DNA from: Bacteroidales bacterium
GTDB lineage: Bacteria; Bacteroidota; Bacteroidia; Bacteroidales; GCA-2748055
Direction of reading: 5' to 3'
Assembly: GCA_029210585.1 (NCBI GenBank)
Contig: JARGFP010000001.1
Location: forward strand, 77,089-141,088
Length of the DNA stretch: 64,000 nt
The position numbers and the translations under genes are program-made. The notes beneath the pieces were generated by a model. That model saw only the letters and a program-made list of their open reading frames with translations. It had not been told where the DNA came from and did no database searches. Shown piece by piece: positions 19,188-29,125 of the stretch (positions are counted from its first letter, which is position 1; the number at the start of each line of letters is the position of its first letter).

Positions 19188-21314
19188 ATGCGAAAGCTGT
19201 TTATAATACTATACCTTTTTCTGACACAAGTTACTATCGGTCAGAAACCTATGGTTCTTTCTGAATACCTGAACAAGGAATCCCTGAGGGATTACCAGAT
19301 CTATTTTTACCATGATCCGGATTGTCAGTTCGAAATTTCTGCGGTCTATTCTCCCTATTACAATGATAAATTTCAACGCTTTGACCTGAGCAACGAGGAG
19401 TTGGGCCTGGACGAAGAAAACATCAAAGCAGGGGATTGCCTCTGGTTCCGTTTTGTTTTTGACAACAGGTCGCTGGACAGAATGACCTACCACCTCCAAC
19501 CCGGGTTGTTCAATATCGTTGGTGAATACATCCTCTACCAGCGGCTGCCGAACGGACTGATCACCCAGCGCCAGGCAGGATTTAACATGGATCCGTCTGA
19601 AAAGGATGTAAATATCAGCGGATCGGATGACATGCGCTTTTATGTGACCCCTGGTCGCCTGGATACGGTATACCTTTATTCGAAAATCATTGAAGAGACT
19701 TCCATCCCTGAAATAACTTTCACAGTTTCCTCGCACGATAATGTCATCAGGAAGGACAAGCTGAGAAGGCTGACATTCGGGTTCTTCCTTGGAATCATGT
19801 CGATCATGATCCTCTACAACCTGACGATCTTCCTGCAGGTGCGGGAGATCAGTTACCTGTATTATATACTCTATATCATTGCTTTTATCGCTTTCTTCGT
19901 TAACAAGGAAGGCTACATATACGAATTGCTTCACCAGTTTACAGCTGCGCCTATCAATGTCTTTCTTTTACAGGTGTTCCTGCTGTGTTACCTGCTGCTT
20001 GGCCGGGCCTACCTCGATACCAGGAAAAACCTCAGGGTATGGGACCGGATCCTTCTCCTGGGAATTGGATTCATCGCCGTTGGCCTGATCCTCCACCTCA
20101 TCGTGCTGATCCTCGACTCAAAAGGAATCAGGGTTCCTGACCTGATGACGGTATTGCTGATGTCGTTTAATATTATTTCCGGGATTGCATCATTGTCCCT
20201 CATGATCATGCCGGCATTCATTTTAAGGAATAAAAAATTCGCCCCGGCAACCTATTTCCTGATCGCCAACCTCTTCCTGATCATCGGGCTCATCCTTTCC
20301 CTCAAATTTTACGAGGTACCGGTGGTAGGGAAACACTGGCTCGAACTGGGCGTTACCCTTCAGATCGTTACCTTCTCTGTAGGTCTTGGAAATAAGATCA
20401 ACCTGCTGAAGCGTGACCGGGAGATCGCCCAGCAGCGGATCATCATGCAACTCCGCGAAAATACGGCATTGAAGGACAAGGTCAACAGGGAACTGGAAGA
20501 CAAGGTACGTGAGCGGACCAGGGAAATCAGGCTGCAAAAAGAACAGATTGAAAAGCAGAACAAGGAGATCAAATACAGTTTCGACTATGCAAAAAGGATC
20601 CAGAGTACGGTCCTTCCCCCCGTGGATGTTTTCGAGAACCTGTTCGCCGAGCACTTCATTCTCCTCAAGCCAAGGGATATTGTCAGTGGTGACTTCTACT
20701 GGATTTCGCAGAAGGAAAACAAGGTGTTCATCACTGCCTCAGACTGCACCGGTCACGGTGTGCCCGGATCACTGATGAGCATGCTGGGCATCACCATGCT
20801 GCATGAGATTGTCAATGAGAAGGACTTCAACCGATCCGACAAGATACTCAACGAGTTGCGAATCAGCATTGCCAGGACCCTCAAACAGGAAGGGAAACCC
20901 GGGGAGCAGAAAGACGGCATGGATATGGTGATGCTGATCTACGACAGGAACACCCGCAAGCTGGAGTTCTCGGGAGCCAATAATCCCATGTATATCATAC
21001 GAAACAAAACAATGATTGAATACAAGGGAAACAACATGCCGGTAGCCTACTATGATAATATGACTGATTTTTCAAGACATACCATCCAGCTTGAAAAAGG
21101 CGACAGGGTCTATCTTTTCACCGATGGTTTCCCGGATCAGTTTGGTGGTCCCCATGGCAAGAAATTTAAATACAAACCGTTCAAGGAGCTGTTGCTGGAA
21201 GTACATGAACGGCCGATGGAAGAGCAACGCAGGATCCTCCAGATGGTATTCGATGAATGGAAAGGCCACCTGGACCAGATTGATGATGTCCTGGTGATGG
21301 GATTGCGGTTCTAG
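19188..21314 (+). CDS. 7TMR-DISM sensor with SpoIIE-type phosphatase domain
   Basis: 708 residues from the ATG at 19188, chosen because MRKLFIILYLFLTQVTIGQ is a signal peptide; an earlier in-frame ATG (19098) adds an unlikely tail. Order: periplasmic 7TMR-DISM extracellular domain (about 25-190), seven membrane segments (about 195-395), a coiled coil (about 405-465, rich in E, K, R and Q), and a PP2C/SpoIIE domain (about 475-708) with metal-site motifs SGDFYW, SDCTGHGVPGSLMSM, DGMDMV, FTDGFPDQ and the C-terminal DDVLVMGLRF. Such proteins sense an external ligand and dephosphorylate an anti-sigma-antagonist-like partner. The partner gene is not adjacent. Confidence 0.88.
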   Translation: MRKLFIILYLFLTQVTIGQKPMVLSEYLNKESLRDYQIYFYHDPDCQFEISAVYSPYYNDKFQRFDLSNEELGLDEENIKAGDCLWFRFVFDNRSLDRMTYHLQPGLFNIVGEYILYQRLPNGLITQRQAGFNMDPSEKDVNISGSDDMRFYVTPGRLDTVYLYSKIIEETSIPEITFTVSSHDNVIRKDKLRRLTFGFFLGIMSIMILYNLTIFLQVREISYLYYILYIIAFIAFFVNKEGYIYELLHQFTAAPINVFLLQVFLLCYLLLGRAYLDTRKNLRVWDRILLLGIGFIAVGLILHLIVLILDSKGIRVPDLMTVLLMSFNIISGIASLSLMIMPAFILRNKKFAPATYFLIANLFLIIGLILSLKFYEVPVVGKHWLELGVTLQIVTFSVGLGNKINLLKRDREIAQQRIIMQLRENTALKDKVNRELEDKVRERTREIRLQKEQIEKQNKEIKYSFDYAKRIQSTVLPPVDVFENLFAEHFILLKPRDIVSGDFYWISQKENKVFITASDCTGHGVPGSLMSMLGITMLHEIVNEKDFNRSDKILNELRISIARTLKQEGKPGEQKDGMDMVMLIYDRNTRKLEFSGANNPMYIIRNKTMIEYKGNNMPVAYYDNMTDFSRHTIQLEKGDRVYLFTDGFPDQFGGPHGKKFKYKPFKELLLEVHERPMEEQRRILQMVFDEWKGHLDQIDDVLVMGLRF

Positions 21315-21328
21315 GGCAACACGATCGA

Positions 21329-21399
21329 AAAAAATGCCCGGAAAGGCAATCATGCTTCAACATTGAAATCAAATTCCAACCTTCTTCTCGGCATTTTTT
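21329..21399 (+). terminator. Possible long-loop terminator
   Basis: AAAAAATGCC (21329-21338) is fully complementary to GGCATTTTTT (21390-21399), with a 51-base loop and T-rich bases after. It sits between the phosphatase gene and proS. The long loop makes it doubtful. Confidence 0.35.
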
Positions 21400-21439
21400 A
21401 TTTTCTTTGTGTCCTGTTTCAAATTAATACAAAACTTTC

Positions 21440-22915
21440 ATGGCAAAAGTACTGACAAGCAAGTCTGAAAATTATGCCCAATGGTATAACGACCTGGTGA
21501 TCAAAGCAGATCTTGCAGAGAATTCAGCTGTACGGGGATGCATGGTGATCAAACCCTATGGCTATGCCATCTGGGAAAAGATGCGGGACCAACTGGACCG
21601 GATGTTCAAGGCAACGGGACACGAAAATGCCTATTTCCCGCTTTTTATCCCCAAATCTTTCTTCAGCAGGGAAGCAGATCACGTGGAGGGTTTTGCCAAG
21701 GAATGTGCCGTTGTCACCCACTACAGGCTTAAAAATGACGAAGTGAATGGAGGGGTGATGGTCGATCCCGATGCAGCCCTCGAAGAGGAACTCATCATAC
21801 GCCCCACCTCAGAAACCATTATCTGGCATACCTACAAGAACTGGATCCAGTCGTACCGCGACCTTCCTATTCTTATTAACCAGTGGGCCAACGTGGTTAG
21901 GTGGGAAATGCGGACCCGTCTTTTCCTGCGTACCGCTGAATTCCTGTGGCAGGAAGGACACACTGCCCATGCGACCAAGGAAGAAGCATTGGAAGAAGCC
22001 AGGCTGATGATCAACACTTATGCTGAATTTGCCGAGACCTACATGGCAGTTCCGGTCCACATTGGAACAAAAAGTGAATCTGAACGCTTTGCCGGCGCCC
22101 TTGAGACGTATTGTATCGAAGCGTTAATGCAGGATGGCAAGGCATTGCAGGCGGGGACTTCCCACTTCCTGGGACAGAATTTTGCAAAGGCATTCGATGT
22201 CCAGTTCACCAGCAAGGAAGGAAAGCTGGAATATGTATGGGCTACCTCCTGGGGCGTTTCCACCCGGCTCATGGGTGCGCTGGTCATGGCCCATTCGGAT
22301 GATAACGGATTGGTGTTGCCCCCTAAACTTGCCCCCATACAGGTCGTAATTGTTCCTATTTACAAGGGTCCTGAGCAGTTGGGCGGGATCAGTGAAACTG
22401 CGCAAAAAATCAAAAAAGCGCTCGAGCAAAAAGGAATATCTGTCAAGTACGACGATCGCGACACCCATAAGCCCGGATGGAAATTTGCAGAATATGAACT
22501 GAAAGGCGTACCCGTCAGGCTGGCCATCGGACCAAGGGATGTGGAGAATGGCACCGTTGAATTAGCCAGAAGAGATACACTGGAGAAAAACATCGTACCG
22601 CAGGATGGCATCGCAGCGCATATTGAAACACTGCTCCACGAGATCCAGGAGAATATATATAACAAAGCACTGCGCTTCAGAGCCGAGAATACCTTCGAGG
22701 CAAATACGTGGGAAGAATTCCTGGAGGTGATCAACAACAAGGGCGGGTTTGTATCGGCACACTGGGATGGCACACCAGAGACAGAAGACAAAATCAAGGA
22801 ACTTACCAAGGCTACCATCCGGCTAATCCCCATCGATGGTTCTGCTGAACAAGGCAGGTGCGTGTACACGGGAAATCCGTCCGAACGCCGGGTAATCTTT
22901 GCAAAGGCCTATTAA
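21440..22915 (+). CDS. proS: Prolyl-tRNA synthetase, archaeal/eukaryotic type
   Basis: 491 residues. It charges tRNA-Pro. The sequence is of the short archaeal/eukaryotic-like class (type 3) without the INS editing insertion of E. coli ProS: motif 1 region [18 protein letters not shown], the RPTSETI motif, motif 2 [26 protein letters not shown], then the anticodon domain after about residue 295 and a C-terminal zinc-domain-like end with [22 protein letters not shown]. The protein ends in Tyr, as is usual for this class. This type is normal in Bacteroidota. Stand-alone gene. Confidence 0.95.
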   Translation: MAKVLTSKSENYAQWYNDLVIKADLAENSAVRGCMVIKPYGYAIWEKMRDQLDRMFKATGHENAYFPLFIPKSFFSREADHVEGFAKECAVVTHYRLKNDEVNGGVMVDPDAALEEELIIRPTSETIIWHTYKNWIQSYRDLPILINQWANVVRWEMRTRLFLRTAEFLWQEGHTAHATKEEALEEARLMINTYAEFAETYMAVPVHIGTKSESERFAGALETYCIEALMQDGKALQAGTSHFLGQNFAKAFDVQFTSKEGKLEYVWATSWGVSTRLMGALVMAHSDDNGLVLPPKLAPIQVVIVPIYKGPEQLGGISETAQKIKKALEQKGISVKYDDRDTHKPGWKFAEYELKGVPVRLAIGPRDVENGTVELARRDTLEKNIVPQDGIAAHIETLLHEIQENIYNKALRFRAENTFEANTWEEFLEVINNKGGFVSAHWDGTPETEDKIKELTKATIRLIPIDGSAEQGRCVYTGNPSERRVIFAKAY

Positions 22916-23045
22916 CAAAAACGTATTGACTGGTCGGTAAACCAGGTTCCTGAACAAGATTCCGGAACCATTTCAGCAACATGCTTTTTCATTTTCTTAT
23001 TGTATCGAAATAAGTTAATTTTCGCACTTATAAAACAACAGAAAA

Positions 23046-24959
23046 ATGAAAATAATCACACGGCCTTTCTGGCCCGTTGCCATCGTGTTGCTCATGGCAT
23101 CCTGTACAAACGAAAACCCGCAATACCAGGTCCTGTTTTCCGGAACCACACCGGTCATTGAAGCGGGCAACACGACCATCGAGCCTTTCAGAATATTCCT
23201 GGATATCAAACAGCAAAACCTGGTTTACCAGGAATCCAGCGTGCCCTATGAAGTAGTGAACGAAACAACCGGCCTGGTGGAGATTACAACCAATCTCCAG
23301 CTCCGGCAGGAAATAGCAGTTACTAAAATGTCCTATTCAAAGCCGGAAGAAACACTTACACTTGTACTGGAAGGACTGAACCGAAACCTGGTACTTGAAA
23401 AATATGACCGCATGATCGAAAGAAAAGTGAATGAATTTGTCAGTGTGACACTTACTTCAGATATCACGCATCTTTCAGACAACCAGAAGGAGATGTTGCG
23501 GAAACTGTTCCAGGTTGCAGATATCATGGATGAGCTGTTCTGGAAAGAGGCATGCCCGCAGAAGGATGAGATTCTTTCCGGGCTCACTGATCCGGATGTG
23601 ATTGCGTTCTTTCATCTGAACTACGGCCCCTGGGAACGGCTGAACGGCGACCTGCCCTTTCTTCCCTCTGTAGGTGAAAAACCCGAGGGAGCCGGTTTCT
23701 ATCCCGCAGATATGACCCGCAATGAATTTGAAAATTTCGACGGTGAAGGCAAAAAGAGCCTGTATACGCTTATCAGGAGAAATGCTGACGGAAACCTGGA
23801 AGTGGTGCCATATCATGTGGCCTTCGCAAGACAGGTAGAACAAGCTTCGGCACTCCTGCTGGAAGCAGCTGACCTGGCTGAAGACGAAGGTTTTGAAAAA
23901 TACCTGCGGCTCAGGGCTGAGGCTTTGCTTACCGATGATTACCTGGCATCAGACATGGCATGGATGGATATGAAAACCAACGCGATCGATTTCGTGGTCG
24001 GCCCGATTGAAAATTATGAAGACAAACTCTATAACTACAAAGCCGCCCATGAAGCATTCATCCTGATCAAGGACAAGGAATGGAGCGAAAAACTGGCATT
24101 TATCAGCTCTTTTCTGCCTGAACTGCAGAAATCGCTGCCTGTCCCCGAAGCCTATAAGAAAGAGGTCCCCGGAAGCGACTCCGACCTGGGTGCATATGAT
24201 GCTGTATATTACGCAGGTGACTGCAATGCATCCAGCAAGACCATTGCCATCAACCTGCCCAACGACGAGCGGGTGCAGCTTGCCAAGGGCAGCAGGAAAC
24301 TGCAGTTGAAAAATTCCATCCGCTATAAATTTGAAGAGATCCTTGTCCCGATCAGCAATGTGCTGATTGCCGAGGACCAGCGGGAATATGTAAAGTTCGA
24401 TGCATTCTTTGAGAACACCATGTTCCATGAGATTGCCCATGGACTGGGGCTCAACAACACCATCAACGGGAAAGGCACCGTAAGGAACGCCCTCAGGGAA
24501 CAATACAGCGCCCTCGAAGAAGGTAAAGCTGATATCCTGGGACTTTTTCTGGTTACCGAACTCACCGAAATGGGTGAGATGGGAGAAAAGAACCTGATGG
24601 AGAACTACGTCACCTTTATGGCCAGCATCTTCAGAAGTGTGCGCTTCGGTGTTGCCAGTTCGCACGGCAAAGCCAATATGGTCAGGTTCTATTACTTCCA
24701 GGAAACCGGAGCCTTCACCAGGGATAATGCCACCGGCACATACAGGATCGACTTCAAAAAAATGCAGGAGGCAATGAATAGCCTCGCAGAACAGATCCTC
24801 ATTACACAGGGTGACGGAAATTATGAAGCTGCAAAACAACTTATAGAGGAGAAGGGGTATATCAGGCAGGATCTCCAGAACGACCTGGACCGCCTGGAAG
24901 CACTTAACATACCGGTAGATATTAAATTTGAACAGGGTCCGGAATTCCTGGGACTTTAA
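23046..24959 (+). CDS. M49-like (dipeptidyl peptidase III-related) zinc peptidase lipoprotein
   Basis: 637 residues with signal peptide and lipobox (L-M-A-S-C, about residue 19). The zinc site is HEIAH (His461, Glu462, His465), followed by GLGLNNTING, and a second motif LEEGKADILG (Glu491, Glu492, Asp496) supplies the third ligand. Spacing and order are those of the DPP III clan (M49), but classical DPP III has HExxxH while this copy has HExxH, as in the plant-type and many Bacteroidota M49-like proteins. Probably removes dipeptides or acts on small peptides in the periplasm; the actual substrate is unknown. 130 bases after proS, with its own upstream AT-rich spacer. Confidence 0.8.
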   Translation: MKIITRPFWPVAIVLLMASCTNENPQYQVLFSGTTPVIEAGNTTIEPFRIFLDIKQQNLVYQESSVPYEVVNETTGLVEITTNLQLRQEIAVTKMSYSKPEETLTLVLEGLNRNLVLEKYDRMIERKVNEFVSVTLTSDITHLSDNQKEMLRKLFQVADIMDELFWKEACPQKDEILSGLTDPDVIAFFHLNYGPWERLNGDLPFLPSVGEKPEGAGFYPADMTRNEFENFDGEGKKSLYTLIRRNADGNLEVVPYHVAFARQVEQASALLLEAADLAEDEGFEKYLRLRAEALLTDDYLASDMAWMDMKTNAIDFVVGPIENYEDKLYNYKAAHEAFILIKDKEWSEKLAFISSFLPELQKSLPVPEAYKKEVPGSDSDLGAYDAVYYAGDCNASSKTIAINLPNDERVQLAKGSRKLQLKNSIRYKFEEILVPISNVLIAEDQREYVKFDAFFENTMFHEIAHGLGLNNTINGKGTVRNALREQYSALEEGKADILGLFLVTELTEMGEMGEKNLMENYVTFMASIFRSVRFGVASSHGKANMVRFYYFQETGAFTRDNATGTYRIDFKKMQEAMNSLAEQILITQGDGNYEAAKQLIEEKGYIRQDLQNDLDRLEALNIPVDIKFEQGPEFLGL

Positions 24960-25154
24960 CGTCATCATCTGCAGGATTTCCGGTAAATGACATGCTGCCG
25001 GCCAGGAACATCAATGAGGTCCCCAGGGATGGCAGGACCAATACAGTCCTCCGAAGAGCATGGCGTAATGGATCCGGCCGGCCGGCGAAACCCTTACAAA
25101 ATTCAGGTCACAGGTTACCGTAATCGTTGCAAAAAACAGTAACTTTCGGAGACC

Positions 25155-26486
25155 ATGATCAGTAAATTCAAATCATTCATCAGCCGGCACAACCTGTGCA
25201 ACGACCAGCAGCAGGTCATGCTGGCCCTCAGTGGCGGGGTCGATTCCGTTGTGATGACTGACCTCTTCTGTATGTCAGGCTTTTCCTGCATGGTGCTGCA
25301 TTGCAATTTCGGCCTCCGGGGAGATGAATCTGAAGGAGACGAATCATTTGTCCGCGCCCTGGCAGCTAACTATGAACTTCCCGTATTCGTCAAAAGATTC
25401 GAAACCGAAGCATATGCAGAGGACAAGGGAATCTCCATCCAGATGGCGGCAAGGGAACTTCGGTATGACTGGTTCTCTGAAATGGCCGCCAGGCACGATG
25501 TGGAAGTGATCGCTACCGCGCATAACCTGAACGACTCGGTGGAAACAACGCTCCTGAACATGAGCCGCGGAACAGGGATCAGGGGCCTTACGGGCATCCC
25601 GGTCAGAAATGGCAGGTACATTCGTCCCCTGTTATATGCAACCCGCTCTGAGATAATGGATTACAGCAGGCTGCACCAGCTTAAATACAGGGAAGACTCT
25701 TCCAATTCCAGCACCAAATACCAGCGCAACAAAGTAAGGCACGATCTGATACCCCTGTTCGAAGAGATCAATCCCGCATTTATCCGCACGATGGGGGAAA
25801 ATATACATCGGTTCGAAGATGCACACACCATCTACAGGGAACGGGTAGCGCAGGTAAGGAAAAAATTATTTGCTGACCAGGGAACACATATAGAGGTGGA
25901 CCTGCATGGGCTGCGTGCCTTACAGCCACTGGGATCCTGGCTGTACGAACTATTCAATGAATACGGATTTTCCATGGACCAGTGTCTCAACATCGAAAAG
26001 ATCCTGGATTCACCCTCAGGGAAACAATTCATTTCCCCCATCTACAGGTTGTTCAAAGACCGGGATAAACTGCTTTTGTTCAAATCAAGAGATACTGCTT
26101 TTGAGCGTTACTATATCGATTCCCCTGAAACCACCGCAGCACTGCCATTCGCAATGGATATTGAAGTGATGGACCGTGACGAACTTAAGGAATTTCCTGA
26201 AGATCCTTATATTGCACTTATCGACCTGGACATGCTCAGTTTCCCGCTGATGTTGAGAAAATGGCAGCATGGAGACTATTTTTTTCCACTGGGAATGGAC
26301 CAGATGAAAAAAGTAAGTGATTTTTTCATCGACAACAAAGTTCCTGTGCCGGTAAAGAAACATACATGGATTCTCACCAGCGGAAAGAAGATTGTCTGGA
26401 TTATGGGTCTGCGCATCGACAACCGGTTCAGGATCACCGACGCTACACTGCGGATATTGAAATTACATTTTTACAGAAAGGAGTAG
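25155..26486 (+). CDS. tilS: tRNA(Ile) lysidine synthetase
   Basis: 443 residues. TilS adds lysine to C34 of the CAU-anticodon tRNA-Ile so that it reads AUA, an essential step. The ATP-pyrophosphatase P-loop LALSGGVDSVVM lies at residues 23-34, HCNFGLRGDESEGDE and the ATAHNLNDSVETTLLNMSRGTG region complete the catalytic domain, followed by linker and C-terminal domains (KWQHGDYFFPLGM, GLRIDNRFRIT). The gene converges on tyrA with a single base between the stops. Confidence 0.95.
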   Translation: MISKFKSFISRHNLCNDQQQVMLALSGGVDSVVMTDLFCMSGFSCMVLHCNFGLRGDESEGDESFVRALAANYELPVFVKRFETEAYAEDKGISIQMAARELRYDWFSEMAARHDVEVIATAHNLNDSVETTLLNMSRGTGIRGLTGIPVRNGRYIRPLLYATRSEIMDYSRLHQLKYREDSSNSSTKYQRNKVRHDLIPLFEEINPAFIRTMGENIHRFEDAHTIYRERVAQVRKKLFADQGTHIEVDLHGLRALQPLGSWLYELFNEYGFSMDQCLNIEKILDSPSGKQFISPIYRLFKDRDKLLLFKSRDTAFERYYIDSPETTAALPFAMDIEVMDRDELKEFPEDPYIALIDLDMLSFPLMLRKWQHGDYFFPLGMDQMKKVSDFFIDNKVPVPVKKHTWILTSGKKIVWIMGLRIDNRFRITDATLRILKLHFYRKE

Positions 26487-26487
26487 A

Positions 26488-27273
26488 TTACGCAGATCGC
26501 ATCCCGATATTCCTGCGCAATTCATCGAACAGCGCGTTGAATGATCCCGTATCGCCCTTTTTGATCAGGTCAATAAGATGAATGAGCTGATCACGTACCT
26601 TTTCGACCTGTTCAAGGCTGTAGGGACTCATCAATATCTCGGAAAGCAGGTAATCATCTTCTGAAAGCAATCCTTTGGCAATCTCGTTATGTTTCCTGAA
26701 CGTAGTACCGGGTGCATCCTGCTCCTTCATACAGGAAGCAAACACCAGGGATGACGAGAAAGGAAGTGACAGTGAATAGGCAATGGTCTGGTCATGCTCA
26801 TCAAAAGAATAGTCATGCACCCGGATATTGAGTTCACTGTACAGCTTGCGAAAAAATTCTGCACCTTCCCTGTCTGATTCCTTGATGATAATCGCGTTCT
26901 CATCGCGCAGGTTTCTTACATCGCCGAAAGTGGGACCGAACATGGGGTGTGTGGAAACAAACCTGCGGCCTGCCTCTTTATAAAAATCAGCCAGTCCTTT
27001 TTTCACCGAGGTAATATCGGCCAGTATGCATGTGTCACGGAGATAGGGCAATAATTCCCTGAACACGGGAATTGTCCTTTCAAGGTTCACCGCGTTAACC
27101 AGCATATCTGGTGCGAAATCATGGATCTCTTCCAGGTAGATGAATTTCCTGGAATTAAAAAAATATTTCAGTTTCGAACGGTCTGCATCATAGATGCCTA
27201 CTTCATAGTCGAGGCAGAGTGATTCCACCAGCCAGGAGCCCATATTCCCGGCGCCAATAATTGCAATTCTCAT
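26488..27273 (-). CDS. tyrA: Prephenate/arogenate dehydrogenase
   Basis: 261 residues. The N-terminal Rossmann motif is IIGAGNMGSWL; DITSVKKG and STHPMFGPTFGD are the typical TyrA segments, the latter with the catalytic-site His. It oxidises prephenate (or arogenate) toward tyrosine. No chorismate mutase or ACT domain is attached; the mutase is fused to DAHP synthase nearby. It lies one base after aroC and is surely co-transcribed with it. Whether the substrate is prephenate or arogenate cannot be decided. Confidence 0.9.
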   Translation of the reverse strand: MRIAIIGAGNMGSWLVESLCLDYEVGIYDADRSKLKYFFNSRKFIYLEEIHDFAPDMLVNAVNLERTIPVFRELLPYLRDTCILADITSVKKGLADFYKEAGRRFVSTHPMFGPTFGDVRNLRDENAIIIKESDREGAEFFRKLYSELNIRVHDYSFDEHDQTIAYSLSLPFSSSLVFASCMKEQDAPGTTFRKHNEIAKGLLSEDDYLLSEILMSPYSLEQVEKVRDQLIHLIDLIKKGDTGSFNALFDELRRNIGMRSA

Positions 27274-27274
27274 T

Positions 27275-28285
27275 TCAGGTGATTGTATCTTTAGGTTGAT
27301 TAATTCTGTCTATCTCCCGGGCCTGCAGCATCAGGTCCGCCATGGCTATGGCTGCGGCAGCCTCAAGCACAACGGGAACGCGGAGGGCGATACAGGTATC
27401 GTGCCTTCCTTCCACTTTGAGCTCCTGCATTTCCTTATCGACAAAGTTCATGGTTTTCTGTGCTTTATGTGTGCTGGAAGTGGGTTTTACCACCACCCTG
27501 AAAACAATCTCGTTCCCATTGGTGATACCGCCATTGATGCCTCCTGCATGGTTTGTTTCAGTCTTGCCCTCAACACTGATAAAGTTATCATTATGCTCAC
27601 TGCCCCGCATTTTTGCAGCAGCAAACCCGGCACCGAATTCAATTCCCTTGATGGCCGGAACAGAAAAGACCATGTGACTCAATACCGCTTCAACGGAATC
27701 GAAAAATGGCTCACCGATTCCTGCCGGAAGCTCCCTGATCCGGCACTCAATGATCCCCCCGATGGAATCTTCTTCCCGGATGGCCTGCTGCACTGCGGCT
27801 TCAATATCAGTGCTGCCTCCCACCTCCAGGATGGTTGCATTTACCCTGGCCGGGGCGATCATTTTCTTCGCCAGTACCCCTGCTGCAACAAGTCCTGTTG
27901 TAAGTCGTCCCGAAAAATGGCCGCCTCCCCTGTAATCCTCGTATCCTCCGAACTTTTTAAAAGCGGTAAAGTCGGCATGACCGGGCCGCGGGGTTTTTCT
28001 CAGTTCGGTGTAATCCCTGGAGCGTGTATTTTTATTTTCCACCTGGATCAGCAGGGGTGCGCCGGTGGTATACCCCCTGAATAACCCGGATTTTACCAGA
28101 GGTATATCATCCTCCTTCCTTGGCGTGGTTCCTGCTGCCCCGCTTCTGCGGCGGTCCAGGTCCTTCATGAGGTCCTCCGCGGAAAACGGGATCCCTGCCG
28201 GGATGCCATCCATGAGAATCCCGACCAACTGGCCATGCGATTCTCCAAAAATGTGTACCCTGAATAATTTTCCAAATGAGTTCAC
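27275..28285 (-). CDS. aroC: Chorismate synthase
   Basis: 336 residues; start codon is GTG (28285-28283), and MNSFGKLFRVHIFGESHG is the family start, with the FGESHG signature. Further hallmarks are DRRRSGAAGTTPRKE, RPGHADFTAFKKFGGYEDYRGGG-type residues and GGINGGITNG. It converts EPSP to chorismate with reduced FMN. Slightly short of the E. coli enzyme at the C-terminus but complete. A 204-base gap separates it from aroD, so aroC-tyrA may have an additional promoter. Confidence 0.96.
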   Translation of the reverse strand: MNSFGKLFRVHIFGESHGQLVGILMDGIPAGIPFSAEDLMKDLDRRRSGAAGTTPRKEDDIPLVKSGLFRGYTTGAPLLIQVENKNTRSRDYTELRKTPRPGHADFTAFKKFGGYEDYRGGGHFSGRLTTGLVAAGVLAKKMIAPARVNATILEVGGSTDIEAAVQQAIREEDSIGGIIECRIRELPAGIGEPFFDSVEAVLSHMVFSVPAIKGIEFGAGFAAAKMRGSEHNDNFISVEGKTETNHAGGINGGITNGNEIVFRVVVKPTSSTHKAQKTMNFVDKEMQELKVEGRHDTCIALRVPVVLEAAAAIAMADLMLQAREIDRINQPKDTIT

Positions 28286-28396
28286 AAGTATATATTTTAG
28301 TTATAGTATTAATTTACAATCTGTTACAATCTTCATTTTTTTTCTCAAGGTGACCAGTTGCCTCACAACATAATAATATTACAACGGTGTTCGGCG

Positions 28397-28489
28397 AACC
28401 CTCATCAAGTTACCGTAACTCATTGTACAATATATACATCTACTTTTGTCATTACTCCTCTGAAATAGCTATATCCAATGATGAGGGTT
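28397..28489. repeat. Long-loop inverted repeat between aroD and aroC
   Basis: AACCCTCATC (28397-28406) and GATGAGGGTT (28480-28489) are perfect complements 73 bases apart; the palindrome AGTTACCGTAACT (28409-28421) lies inside. The right arm abuts the aroD stop. No T-run follows on the minus strand. It could be an RNA-processing or regulator site. Confidence 0.45.
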
Positions 28490-29125
28490 TCATCGGCTGT
28501 TCAGTGTTTTTTCAAATGAGTTCATCTCACCATAGCTGAGTTGTCCCGGTGCAGTGGCTTCTGCTTCAGACACGGCGGCAAAAGTGAATTCCGCTCCCAG
28601 CTGCATTGCCGCCAGGCGCGTAATCCGTCCACGGTCACCCATACCAATGACAATTTTCCTTCCCTCTTCGGCGTATAATGACAGTAAGCGGGCGCTGTCC
28701 CTGCTGCTGTTCGCCTGGCACGCGATCTTGGCCACATCTCCGCCAACCGAGTAACATTGATGCAGTATGTCCTTCATCTCATCCGGTGGAGGTGTATCAT
28801 CGTAATTATGATAAGAGACGATTACATTGGTCCTCCTGGATTTCGCGTACCTGATGATATCTTCAACAAATCCCGGTGCAGCATCCAGTTCAACATCAAC
28901 ATATACGGCACCAAGATCAATGGCCGCTTTCAGTATTGTACTTCGTTCTGAATCGGGAATCATCCCGGGTCTGCATGCAGCCACTTGCAGGATCGTGTCA
29001 TTCAACTCTTTCGAAACCAGTTCAGGTGATTTTCTCAGCAAGTCATACCTGACTTCCACCAATGAAGGCTGCAGCATGTTGACCTGTTGGATCATTCCTA
29101 TTTTTCCAATGCTAATACAGATCAT
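28490..29125 (-). CDS. aroD: 3-dehydroquinate dehydratase, type I
   Basis: 211 residues. Type I DHQ dehydratase forms a Schiff base with its substrate: the lysine is in DVAKIACQAN and the catalytic His in VSYHNYDDTP; EVRYDLL matches the substrate-binding EwRxDh strand. It makes 3-dehydroshikimate in the shikimate pathway. Short but within the Bacteroidota range. Its start lies 14 bases inside the aroB end, which indicates translational coupling. Confidence 0.92.
   Translation of the reverse strand: MICISIGKIGMIQQVNMLQPSLVEVRYDLLRKSPELVSKELNDTILQVAACRPGMIPDSERSTILKAAIDLGAVYVDVELDAAPGFVEDIIRYAKSRRTNVIVSYHNYDDTPPPDEMKDILHQCYSVGGDVAKIACQANSSRDSARLLSLYAEEGRKIVIGMGDRGRITRLAAMQLGAEFTFAAVSEAEATAPGQLSYGEMNSFEKTLNSR

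Noticed and set aside
23949-24968. 339-codon minus-strand frame
   Set aside because: Antisense to the M49-like gene, which has clear motifs; no signal or domain in the antisense frame.
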